From NCBI GenBank assembly GCA_951394405.1, contig OX596343.1, positions 2,728,001 through 2,792,000 of the forward strand: 64,000 nt of DNA. Reading direction: 5' to 3'. Positions 43,039-53,367 of this stretch are shown here, in pieces (the first letter of the stretch is position 1; every line of letters begins with the position of its first letter). The DNA comes from Coprinellus micaceus (taxonomy: Eukaryota > Basidiomycota > Agaricomycetes > Agaricales > Psathyrellaceae). Position numbers and translations under genes: made by a program. The notes beneath the pieces were generated by a model. That model was not told where the DNA came from and made no database searches. It saw only the letters and a program-made list of their open reading frames with translations.

Positions 43039-46000
43039 ATGGCATCGTCAACACCACAGCTCCTCGAAAACGCCGACGCGGCGCTCGCGGCTGGGAACAC
43101 CGTGGAGGCGGAGAGGCTGTATAACGAGGTTTTGGGCACGGCTTCAGGTGCGCGTATTTCGTCGTCGCTTCATTCGAGTCGACTTGGGCTGATTCGTTCT
43201 ACTCAACTCCATCCGCTTGATTCCGTCCGGCTCCTTCATTCAACTCGTCCCACCTTCCTCCACTGGCCTTGTTCCCCCTCTCTCGACTCGTGTCGGCCCT
43301 TGCTCTTCAACCATGAAATGCTGACCCCCGACACGACGGGAATGCAGCGTCAAACTCGAACACGACCGACGGGAGTATCCAGCAGCAGCAGCTGCGCGAC
43401 CAGGAGAAGGCGTTGGTCAAGCTCGGAGAGTTGTATCGGGACCAGAAGTGCGTTGTTCGTTTCGTCTCTGTCTCTCTTTCTCTCTCTCTGTTTGAGTTTC
43501 GCTTTGAGTTTCGCTTTATGTCCTTCTCTGGCGTCGTCCCTGTACCCACATCGAACGTGGGAGCTCGATCCACCGAAGGTGCCGTGCTTCCTGTCCCGCC
43601 TGCTTCCATTCCCCTCCCCCTCCCCCACTCCTCGTCCTCGCTACTGCGTCCTGACCCTCCGTCTCCATCGTAGGAACGCCGAAGCCCTCTCGACCGTCAT
43701 ATCCAAATCCCGCGCCTTCATGGCCTCGACGACTGCAAAAGCCAAGACTGCGAAGCTCAGTACGTCTTTCCTCCCTTTCTCCCCGTCCCTTTCTTTCCTC
43801 CCTTTCCCTCTTTCTTTCTCTCCTTCGCTCCATCCCTTTCTCCTCTCCTCCCCTTTCTCCCTTTCCTCCCCTTCATCCCTTTCCTCCCCTTCATCCCTCC
43901 CCCGCTCCCTCCCCTCTCCCTCCCCCTCCCTCTCTCCCCCTCCTCCCCATACTACAAAACACGTACTCACCCACCCCAAACAGTCCGCTCCCTCCTCGAC
44001 TTCTTCACCTCCATCCCCAACAGCCAGGCCGTCCTCAAACAGACGCTCGTCGAGAACATCGCGTGGGCGAAGGCTGAGAAACGCATTTTCTTGAAGCATA
44101 GTCTGGAGACGCGGTTGGTTGGGCTGTGAGTAGTCGTCTTTCCGTTCAGTTCAGTTTTTTTCTTTATATTTGAGGAGGGATTGGGGATTGGGTCTTTATA
44201 TTTGACTCGACGGGAGTCTGTGACACGTTCGGAAGCCTGGACGACGGGGGTTCTGCTTCGACGAGCGTCGTCGTTGGGGCGCGTTTCACTTCCGGCGGAG
44301 CGTCCCTCGTCGTTGGAACGCGTTGACACTTCGGTGGACATCTGCATCGCGTCCTCGCCGCTCCTGGTCGTTCCCGGGGTTGTACTCGCCTCGAGGCGAA
44401 CTCCCTCTTCCCCAGATCCCCATTTCACCGCTTCCTATCCCCTCTCCCCTCTTCACCTATTCTAACCCCTCTCACCCATTCTAACCCCTTTTCACCCATT
44501 CTAACCCCTTTTCACCCATTCTAACCCCCCTCCCCAAAGGTACATCGACACCCAGTCGTACCGCCCCGCCCTCGCGCTCATCGACACGCTCCTCACCGAG
44601 CTCAAGCGGCTCGACGATAAGATGATCCTCACGGAGGTGCATTTGCTGGAGAGTAGGGTGTATAGGGGCGTTGGGAGTTGGGGGAAGGCGAAGGTGAGTG
44701 GATGGGTTTGGTTTGGGAAGAGGGGAGAGGGAGTGAGAGAGGGAGTCGGGATGTGGTCGAGAGGCCGCGTTCCCGCGTTCCTGCGTCTCCCTCGGCGCAC
44801 CTTCGTTTCTGTACCTGGCGCTTCGTCGCTCCTTTGGTTCGTCGACGTCGAGCACCGAGGAGATGTGGGCGAGACGCCGTCCGATCGTTTTAGTTTCCTT
44901 GTTTCGCCGCTCTCCTCGGAGTTCGACGCCGTTCCCCGCTCTCGATTCTGCGGGTTTCTTGTTTCTCGTTCGTTCGACTCTTCGCGGGTCTTTCGCGTTT
45001 TCGTGGTGTTGCCTAGAGCTTCCGCTCTCCGCGTTTGGTCCCTGTTTTACTTCCTTGGGGCCCCTGCTCTTTCATGTCGCTCTTGCGCCCCCTGTTCTTT
45101 CACGTCGTTCTTGCGACCTTTCTTACGTCCATTCACCTTCGTTTCGGTTTCGCGTCGAGTCGTTTGTTCGATGCTTGGAGGTTGCGGACTCTGTCGGGGC
45201 TTTGGTTCGGTGAGGCTCGACGCTGTCCGCGGGCTTCGTCCTGCGGGGTTCGGGGGACGATGTAGGGGTTCAAGTACCCTCGTTCGTTCGAGGCGTCCCG
45301 ACAAACCCTCCTCGTTTCTTGTTTCTTCCGTTCCGTGGCTCTCCATTTCTCCCGGCGCTTGACGCGGGTTCCCGATCTTCTTTCTACGGGTCTTCGTATG
45401 TTTTCGTGGAGCCCGTACTCTCCCTCGTTTAATGTGTCTCCATCGCTCCTGTCCTTCTTCTGTCTCGTTCTGATCGTTCTCTTTTACCTCCTCACTTCTT
45501 CCTTCTCTCTTCCTTCCATGCGCCCTCCTTCCATCTTCAATACCGCCCCACTAAACCCCCTCCCTCCCTCCTTAGGCCGCCCTCACCTCCTCCCGCACCG
45601 CCGCCAACTCGATCTACTGCCCCCCGCTCCTCCAGGCGCAGCTCGACCTGCAGAGCGGGGTCCTGCATGCGGAGGATAAGGATTATACGACGGCGTATAG
45701 TTATTTCTTTGAGGCGTTTGAGGGGTTGGAGAATAATTCGGAGGGGAGGGATAGGTTTGGTGAAGGGGGGACGGGGGGGAGGGAGGCGTTGGGAGCGTTG
45801 AAGTATATGTTGCTGTGTAAGGTTATGTTGAATTTGGTGCGTGCCTTTCTCTCACTTTGCTTTGCTGCGGCGAATGGAGTGGGAATACGATGCTGACCGC
45901 GTACGATAGCCGGAAGATGTGAATAATCTGCTGACGATCAAGTTGGCGACGCGGTATGCGGCGTCGAGGGATGTGGAGAGTATGCGGGCGATTGCGAGGG

Positions 46001-47613
46001 CGCATCAGGAGAGGAATTTGCAGGAGTTTGAGAGGGTGTTGAGGGAGTATCGGGAAGGTGAGTTGGTCTTTGGGGTTTTGGTTTGGGTGGGTTTGGTGCG
46101 GGGTTTTGGGTTTGGTTTTGGGTTTGGTATACGGGGAGAGGGAGTCCGGGAGACGTCTCGCTTTCTGAGGGGGTTGCGGTCTCCGGTTCGGAGGGGCATG
46201 ATGGTTCGATTCGGCGCTCGGGTTCTTGGTTCATGTTTCTTGTGTTGCTTTCGTGCCTTCCCTGCTGTGGTCGCGTCGCCCGTCTTCGGTCGATTCAATT
46301 CGCTTCTCCTCCTTTCGTCCTTTCGTCCGCCTCCCTCCCCTTGGCATCGAGGTTGGCTTTCACCTTCGAACGATGTTTCGTTTAATTTCATCCGGCGTCT
46401 GGGTCCCTCGCCTCGCGTCTGCCTTTACTTTCCGGGCTCGCCTTCGTTTCCGACCCCGATACGTCCACTTGATCTTTTCGTTTCTTCTCCCTTGCCTCGT
46501 CCTGTCACCCCTTTCCCGCACCTTGACTCCCACCTCCGCACGCATGTTCGCTAACGCATCCACGTCTTTATAGAACTCTCCTCCGACCCAACGATCCGCT
46601 CGCACCTCGCGTCGCTGTACGACAACCTCCTCGAGCAGAACCTCCTCCGGATCATCGAGCCGTACTCGACGGTGGAGATTGCGCATGTGGCGGACCTGGT
46701 GGGGCAGGAGAGGCAGGGTGTTGAGACGAAGTGAGTGTTTTCGTTTTGCCTTTTGAGTTTGGTTTGGATCTTGGGACCCTTGGGACGTGGGTGTCGGTCC
46801 GCCTTTGGCATTGAGTTCCTCGCTCTTTTGAACCGCCAGCGTCGAGGGTGTGTTCTGTCGGCGTTTTCGCCCCCTTGGATTCTTAGTTTCCCCCATCTGC
46901 GCCTTGGTGTCTCGGTTTCGCCTTGAGGATACTCGGTACTGACAGAGGTCCACGTTTTATAGGCTATCCCAGATGATCCTCGATAAGGTGTTCCATGGTG
47001 TGCTCGACCAGGGACGAGGGTGTTTGTTGGTGTTTGACGAGCCTGAGGTTGATGTGAGTCGCTCTTTCGTTTAATCCTTGTTTGGTTTCCACTTTCGGTT
47101 TCGGTTGTTCCGATCGTCGTGTTTCCTTGGGATGCTCGAGGAGCTGGAATGGTATAGAGCCTTTCCGTTCCCCTCAGGCTCTGCCTTCGGTCCGGGCTGG
47201 GGGCTCCCGCGATGTCTTTCGTTTCATCTCGTTCGCTGTCGCTCGAATTGACTCGGGTTGAGTCAAATTGTCCTTCCTTCCACGCCCCTTCGCATCGGTC
47301 TCCTCCTTTTAGATCACGCCGAGCCCTTCTGCATCTGTCGATCCGCCTTCCTCTCTCGGTTTTCGATCGTCCACTTCCTTCTTCCCATTCGATGTTCTCC
47401 CGTCATTCTCCTCCTTCCCTTTTTCTCTTTCTCTGCGGTCGCTAAGACTCTTGTCGATTCGCAGAACGCATACGGCGCAGCTATCGAGACTCTCGAAGAG
47501 GTCGGCAAGGTCGTACAGTCTTTGTACGCCAAGGTGAGCCTTTCCTTTCGATCGAGTTAACCTCGGTGAATGTGGGACTGATGGCCGGTATCTAGACTGT
47601 GCAGATCGCGTAG
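43039..47613 (+). CDS. RPN6: 26S proteasome regulatory lid subunit Rpn6 (PSMD11)
   Basis: Eleven exons: 43039-43147, 43348-43447, 43674-43759, 43984-44125, 44540-44693, 45576-45836, 45910-46057, 46574-46730, 46963-47053, 47465-47533 and 47596-47613. All are GT..AG and in phase, giving 444 residues (yeast and human proteins are about 430). The N-terminal TPR-like helical repeats start [20 protein letters not shown], then [58 protein letters not shown]. The C-terminal PCI domain (about residues 290-405) includes [20 protein letters not shown] and [20 protein letters not shown]. It ends [13 protein letters not shown]. Rpn6 clamps lid and core particle and is needed for degradation of ubiquitinated proteins. 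Introns here are unusually long for the window (200-882 nt) and pyrimidine-rich. The gene is the only one in the spacer of the inverted duplication. Confidence 0.96.
44460..44530 (+). repeat. Tandem 20-bp repeat at the end of RPN6 intron 4
   Basis: TTCTAACCCCTTTTCACCCA is repeated three and a half times (first unit one base shorter) and ends 10 bp before the exon 5 acceptor. It supplies the pyrimidine tract and several TCTAAC/CTAAC branch-point-like sites. Confidence 0.9.
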
Positions 47614-48064
47614 AAGCATCCGCGCACCACTCGAATCCCCGTTTCCGTTGTTGTTAATCCCCTGTACCGTATCTCGTTCTTTTCTTGAAACCATTCCGAA
47701 GATTCGCCTTTTCGAGAGCGGGAGTACGTCTGTAGATGCTCTACTCCCTCGCTTCTGTTCGGATGGTTGTAGAATCTGGATCCAAGGACGTACCGCGCGC
47801 GCTTCGCTCTGACGGTGGATCCGAATTCCCGTCGACGTATTCCGCGTCAGTTAGGTGAACGAACAAGACGGGCCCTGAGGGGCTTTGAGGCGAACCGGAT
47901 TCCGGAAGGTCAGTGCGAAGGAGGACCTGGGTGAGGTGACGGTTGTTCTCGCAATTCGTCGTTCGGTGGCTAGCACCTGCGGGCTCTGTGATTGGCGCAA
48001 GGATGATATAAGGCGGGTGATGCGCCCAAGCACTTGAGCCTCAAGGATGGTGTGGCTCAGGTTC
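47614..48064. other. RPN6 downstream spacer
   Basis: Non-coding, up to the inner end of the right duplication arm. I see no gene or RNA. Confidence 0.5.
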
Positions 48065-48095
48065 GAAGGGGTGAGTCGGAGATGAGAGATGAGAG

Positions 48096-48640
48096 ATGAG
48101 TCGGAGTATGGCTATTCAGCTTACTCTCTACTTGGCGGACGACGTGTCTAGTCCAAGACCGACCAACCAGTGGTACGACGGCGCTGGTCTTTTCCTACCG
48201 CCCTCTTAACGTGAGTTCTAATATCACTCTTCCTTCATCCATTTACCTGCTGATGACCTTCGAGCAACCCCCCGCGCTCTAGAACTGATTCATGCGCAGC
48301 CTCGGTCGACCGGAACAGGAGGCATCGTACGTCCCTGTTCCTCTTCGCCTCTGCCCTATATTTGAACATTTCCAGCAGGTGGTCATTAACTTCTTTTGTG
48401 CCGTGCGGAGACTCGAGAACGATGGGGGGATGATACTGCGATTGAAGGTACCCAATACGCCCTACGTCCCGATCTACAGCACAGGTTCTGATACCAGCTC
48501 CCATCTCATCCTTCCCAAACATCCACATCCGCCGCTGCGTCTAACTGATTCGCGGTCAAGGAACGGTGGAGTATCGCAACAATGGCCCTCTACTTTACTT
48601 TCTTATCTTGCCTGTGGATGCCTTCGGCGGAGGGGGTGAG
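48096..48640 (+). CDS. Possible small gene of the right arm, probably disrupted
   Basis: ATG 48096 opens MSRSMAIQLTLYLADDVSSP and reads to LFLPPS, then TAA where the left arm has TTT, just before a GTGAGT donor. Two downstream segments look exonic: SLGRPEQEAS (48299-48330) and FCAVRRLENDGGMILRLKVP (from about 48397). The stop suggests decay unless another donor is used. Its 3' end overlaps the convergent secreted-protein gene. Confidence 0.3.
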
Positions 48641-48961
48641 ACTGACTTAGGGTGCGGGGGTCCTCTCGCAGCCAGCTCGGACTCGAGGGACTCCACGCGA
48701 GCTTCGAGGTGTTCGAGGCGTGAGGCGGAGCGAGACGCGCGCTGGAGAGCTCGGGTGTCGATCCCGAGGTCTTCGAGGGCCTCGCGAGCGTCGAAGACGA
48801 CATCTTCGTCGACAAGATCGCGGCCGTAGAGGTCGTCGTAGCTGGACCCGGCGAGAGTCCTGGAATGTGTGGTGGTCAGCGAGAAGTCATCGTATGGGTC
48901 GACGTGCTACGCACATGGCGGCGAACGACGCGAGAAGGAATGCGAGAGGGGTGAATCGCAT
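48595..48961 (-). CDS. Small secreted coiled-coil protein
   Basis: Exons 48915-48961 and 48595-48859 with a 55-nt intron (GTGCGT..TCCAG, phase 2), giving 103 residues. The N-terminus MRFTPLAFLLASFAAM with TLAGS after it is a good signal peptide, with cleavage likely near residue 20. The mature part has acidic DDLYGRDLVDEDVVFDAREA, then a heptad-rich helix (RLEHLEARVESLESELAARG), then PPHPKSVSPPPPKA and a basic end KIRK. There are no cysteines in the mature part, unlike many effectors. The left-arm copy (41209-41345) is frameshifted and truncated. Role unknown; secretion is inferred from the signal peptide. Confidence 0.68.
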
Positions 48962-50715
48962 GTTTAGAAATTGACTTCTGGTTGAGGGTGTCGTAGCTTT
49001 GGTGGGTAAGAGTGTTCGTAGCGACTGACGACCTCTCACCCCCACCTTTTATAACGTTTTCGTGGACTTCGTAGTCTGGCATTAGCTTCGGATATACCCA
49101 TGTTTTTCGAGGATATTTTGGGGTCATCTGCCGGTTGGTTGCTTGGAACGAGCTCTTGGTCACATCCAGCACGGCACTGACAAAGAGCAATTCTCGGAAC
49201 GGTAAAATTATCGATACATCAATAAGCCGTGGGGCGATCTCTAGTTTCGACATGTGTGACTGAGTCAGCGCCTGCTCCTAGAGGGGTGCTGCGGATATCG
49301 GTTCTAAGACTGTATTTATATTTCATCTACACCGAGTCTGCGACTGTTCGCCCGCCGGGCTCCATTCCCAGAGATATCTAGGCAGTTGACGCCGCGGGGC
49401 TCGTGTTATACAGTGCTGCGCACAGCATGGTGCGTACGTGCATGCTTTTTTTGGGATACACTTCTGCTACGGCGCACCAAGTCTACGGTTAAATCTCTCA
49501 CTAATCATATTTTCCCAAGGAATGAAACGAAGCGTTTCGAGTCAGTGTAACGCGATACTTACGTTGACGGATCGCTCCAGTATCCCATCTAGGTCAGTCG
49601 ACAGCTGGAATTGGCAGAAGTGGAAACCTTTAACGTGCTCTGGGGCGTAATCAAGCTTCGACTAGACCGGTCAACCTTGAAACAATGCGTGCTCGTACAC
49701 GTACACCCGCCCTAGACGACAGTGAGAATTATCGATGTAGAAGCTCCTGAGCTTCCGACCTTCGGTCCGATTATTGAGCTTAATTATATACTTCCGATAT
49801 CTAACTAATGGACAGTGAAACAATACAGTGATGATGGTTTCCAGCATCCCGGCCGTACCACAGCCTGCCCCGCTAATCATGAAACCTTTTTCGCGCGGCG
49901 TATCGCTGGGTGATTTTCAAATTTACTCTCCTCCAGCTGGTAAATGAACCGTTCCTCCGATACCCATCGATAGTTTCTCTAGGTAGCTGGGACTCGCTGT
50001 TCAGTCGCCAGAGTAGGGTGAATCGCAGTCCCCAGAGGAACCTGAGTGGAATACGGTGGGGTGCGTGCGTACTGCAATTTTCACTCCGCGTTTGGTCTAG
50101 ACTCTGGACACCTTCAGCTGGATGTGCCTCAGGTTACACAACCTGCGCACATTGCCCGTAGACGAATGTTCTGGCTCTATAAACCACGTTCAGCGGGTAA
50201 CTAACTGAGTCGGCTTACAGAGAGCCTCCACGGTTTCCTTCCTCGATGAAGCGGTATGACAGAGGCTGAATCTTGTGGATAGATGATTCAGACGCATGAG
50301 TCTGTACAGCTTTTCCCTTTCCCTACTCCAGCCAATGAAAGTATGCATTCAGCGCAGGGCCGTCCAGCGAGCATAGGATATATATGTTGACAGAATATAG
50401 GTAGCTGGTCTGGGAAACATAGCCGTGTGGAGAACGCGAGAATCCTGAGCGGGAATCTCGCGTTCCCTTCACATGGCCGATGCGGGTGCAGTCTTCCTTT
50501 ATCTACCATTTGTAGCCGTGATCCCCAAACAATGGGTTTCGTATATATCGACCGTAGCGTACCTGTACCCCTTTCTTTAGGTTCTACCTCACCCCCACTT
50601 TCCCTCCGTCGCTCCAGATGTAACCCTCAATTCACTTCTTTGACGAGAGCCCTCGAGAACCGGTTCAGCGACCCCCTGAACACCCCTCAGCGCCTCTTGC
50701 GCGCTTACAGCCGTA

Positions 50716-51594
50716 TCATGCCTTCTCTAATGAGCCGAGCTTCCAGAGCTCTTCACACATTCCATGTAGTCGTAACACCAAAGCCCTGTCAGATGGAACA
50801 CTCTCGTTCCAGTCGAGAACTCCAGTGCTCATACCTGTGCGCTCGAATGCCGTAGCGAAATCCTTCAATATCTCCAAGTCCTCGGAATGTGAAGCCTTGC
50901 TAAGCGTCTCGAGAGATTGGAGTAAAGAGGTCCACGCATCGCGGGGGAGAGTGAGAGAACCGGCGTGGACTGTACAAGCTCGAGACATCAGATCAATGGT
51001 GATGAGGAAGGCGGCTTGAACTCCGCGAGTGGGTATGGCGATGGATTTGATGTGCCGGAGGGTCGAGAGAAACGCTTCCATCCCGATGAGCCCAACAGCG
51101 ATGAGGTCGGCGTAGACGACTGAGGCGGACCTCAAAGTGTCGAACCCGAAGAGAGGAAGGCTTGTTCGCGTGCACTTCTCCCATTCATGAACGAGTCGGT
51201 TTGTTGCAGCGTCAGTAACCGCCAACCGGAAGACTTCTGCGCACGGATGGACGATACCCGTATCATTGTCTTCGCTCCGCTTGAGGAGTTCCTCCACCAC
51301 CCTCGTAGAGACGTGTGCCAGGGTCCTGGATTCTGCCGCACCTCTCCGTTTATCGGTATAGAGACCTGAAACAACAAAATCGATGCGCTGGCTATACTCG
51401 TAGGACGTGGGATCCTCGAGGCATTTGTCGAAGTCATACAAGTTCCCGATAATGAATCTGGACAGGCGCTTAGCGGCATTTCGGACGGAATCCGAGTCTG
51501 GGTTGAGCGAGATGAGTTGGCGAGCAGGGGCAATTGGTTGGGAGGACGAGACACGAAGGGCGTCGGCGAGCTTGCTGGTGGTGAGGAAGAACAT
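50716..51594 (-). CDS. Uncharacterised intronless 292-residue protein (right-arm copy)
   Basis: An uninterrupted frame from ATG 51594 (MFFLTTSKLADALRVSSSQP) to 50716. It is about 88% identical by eye to the left-arm protein 38862-39743. Changes are spread along the length and mostly conservative (for example GMGAFL to GMEAFL, LLIATD to FLITID). The last residues are LGSLEKA, one codon shorter than the left copy. The start lies 65 bp from the divergent 117-codon ORF. No domain recognised; no signal peptide. Confidence 0.75.
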   Translation of the reverse strand: MFFLTTSKLADALRVSSSQPIAPARQLISLNPDSDSVRNAAKRLSRFIIGNLYDFDKCLEDPTSYEYSQRIDFVVSGLYTDKRRGAAESRTLAHVSTRVVEELLKRSEDNDTGIVHPCAEVFRLAVTDAATNRLVHEWEKCTRTSLPLFGFDTLRSASVVYADLIAVGLIGMEAFLSTLRHIKSIAIPTRGVQAAFLITIDLMSRACTVHAGSLTLPRDAWTSLLQSLETLSKASHSEDLEILKDFATAFERTGMSTGVLDWNESVPSDRALVLRLHGMCEELWKLGSLEKA

Positions 51595-51659
51595 GTCGGT
51601 CTGGGGTTCTGAAGCGTGAGGAGGGATTCAATTTGTACTTGAGATTAAGTGCGTTTTAA

Positions 51660-52013
51660 ATGCAGATAATGGGTGTGGGCAAAGCGACAACCCATCGTTG
51701 TTCCGCAGACAAAGCGCAGAGACAGCTGGTCAAAGCAAGGGTCCTCAACGCTGGGACACCAGGGGACACCCCGCATGTTCATCTCCTTGGTGACGGATTA
51801 TTGTGCTCAGGGCAGTTTGACCATCGGGTCTATGAATGGCAGTCGGCTAAGGCAGCGGGGGAGTATGTCTTGGTGGGTCTACACGATGGGTGCGGTTCAC
51901 CTATTGCGAGGACCTGTGAAAGCTGTCAGTGGCTCGGACTCTTCGCACTGTACGACTCTTGGGAAAACCACGGTAAGCGGGCCAGGCGATTCCAAAGCAA
52001 TTCCTTCCCTTGA
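51660..52013 (+). CDS. Uncharacterised 117-residue protein, intact only in the right arm
   Basis: ATG 51660 (MQIMGVGKATTHRCSADKAQ; a second in-frame ATG lies 9 bp on) to 52013. The middle HVHLLGDGLLCSGQFDHRVY and EWQSAKAAGEYVLVGLHDGC looks like a compact beta-rich domain with several Cys (CGSPIARTCESC). The left-arm copy is frameshifted. It is divergent from the 292-residue gene with only 65 bp between start codons, so one shared core promoter would have to serve both. Family unknown. Confidence 0.45.
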   Translation: MQIMGVGKATTHRCSADKAQRQLVKARVLNAGTPGDTPHVHLLGDGLLCSGQFDHRVYEWQSAKAAGEYVLVGLHDGCGSPIARTCESCQWLGLFALYDSWENHGKRARRFQSNSFP

Positions 52014-52440
52014 GGCGGCATTTGGGCCGGTCTGGACCCACGTCCGGGAGTTGCCGGCATGTGTCAGATGACGCCGACACCAGGTCCGTGGACCATTTCT
52101 CCCTTACCTTAGATCCACGATGCCGGCTTCGATAGGAACTTGAGATAACGAATGGAGCCCTGCCGCCTGCTCCCGAAAGATGGGAGGCTTCGCGTATTTG
52201 AGACAAGTCACCGCCTCGTTCGCCGTAGGACATTCGACGACACTCCCACTCGGTGACCAGGTACAGCAGGCTGCCGAACTGACCCATTCCATTCTATCCC
52301 GTCGAGCCTAGAGCTTCAATGCCGGTACTAGCTCAGGATTCGCACATATGCAAACGGAGTAAGACAGCTTCCAAGATTTAGCGACCATCGTATATATTTG
52401 GTTTCCAACGTGCTTCATAGCAGTGTCCAGGTAATGTTAT

Positions 52441-53004
52441 CGCATTACTTGCCTCATTTATCTCCTGGCACTTCTCAAGTTGGTAGACACGAGCCCAGAC
52501 GTTAGCGTTTGGGGATCACATTGGCCCGGATATCGGCGATTTTTGGCGTGGATGGCACGGTTCCTCCCATCTTCAGCGGTAGCACAACAGTATCCACGAT
52601 GAGGAAGGAGGTAGCTGGATCATTCGTTCGGTGTCTGATGTATAGTACATGGATCATCTACGGCGCGGTAAATTCATGAGATCAACGGTCAAGGACAAGA
52701 AAATGGAGTCGAAGCTATATGTACAGACGCAAGATCAAGATCAAGGGCATCTAAAGGGATAGGAAGGGAACCATCAAAGCCCTCGAGACGCACAATCTTG
52801 GAGTACCCGAGACGTGGCGGTCGGTGTTATGAATAGGTGGGGAGTTCCGTTGACACGAAATAGAGAGAGAGAAAGTGTAGAGAGTGTAAAGAGGGGGGAG
52901 TGAATCTGCGTTGTCATCGAGAAAGCCCTTCTGAGAATGAGACGAAGTCAGTGTCGAGCGATCAGCTGAAACACAGCGTGAGGGGTTAACAAGGACACAC
53001 GCAC
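52441..53004. other. Spacer right of the inverted duplication
   Basis: Single-copy DNA with no supported gene. A purine-rich stretch (GAGAGAGAGAAAGTGTAGAG) lies at about 52863-52890. Confidence 0.45.
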
Positions 53005-53367
53005 CTAGGCAGACACCGTCGGAACGTCGTCAATATCCCAGTCAAACACCGTTTTCTCCAAGACACCGTATTCCTGCAGAGTCTCCGAGACGCCCCTCAA
53101 CGAGGACCTCAACTCCGGGTACACGACAAATTCTTCGACACGATCAAAGTACATCCTTAGCAGACACAGTACCGATTGCACAGCAACCCCCTCAGTGAGC
53201 CGTCGCGCAAAGCGGTCGTATTCGCTCCGGGGCCGATTGACGATGCTGATAGATAGTGGGCGCTTTCTCGACTTCGCGAGCCTCTGATCGAGTTTTGAGA
53301 TGATTTTAACCAGGGACGGTTCACCTATGTTGACGGTGATTGGTTCGACTGACGAAGAGGGAGGCAT
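53005..53367 (-). CDS. Uncharacterised 120-residue protein
   Basis: An intronless frame from ATG 53367 (MPPSSSVEPITVNIGEPSLV) to 53005. It has a helical, charged interior (KIISKLDQRLAKSRKR, RFARRLTEGVAVQSVLCLL, RMYFDRVEEFVVYPELRSSL) and an acidic end FDWDIDDVPTVSA. No signal peptide or membrane span. Composition is protein-like and the start has CATT-GTGG context typical of nearby genes. Family not recognised; it could be the last exon of a longer gene, although no good acceptor precedes the ATG. Confidence 0.45.
   Translation of the reverse strand: MPPSSSVEPITVNIGEPSLVKIISKLDQRLAKSRKRPLSISIVNRPRSEYDRFARRLTEGVAVQSVLCLLRMYFDRVEEFVVYPELRSSLRGVSETLQEYGVLEKTVFDWDIDDVPTVSA

Larger units (their letters stand above)
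48065..52440. repeat. Right arm of the large inverted duplication
   Basis: Reverse-complement counterpart of 37965-41880, from GAGATGAGAGATGAG (inner end) to the AACATTACCTGGAC-type outer end (rc, near 52430). The right arm is about 0.45 kb longer, partly because the secreted-protein gene 48595-48961 is complete here. Confidence 0.9.

Noticed and set aside
43039..44094. Unspliced 351-codon frame from the RPN6 start
   Set aside because: It reads through three GT..AG introns. The spliced model restores a full-length Rpn6 protein.
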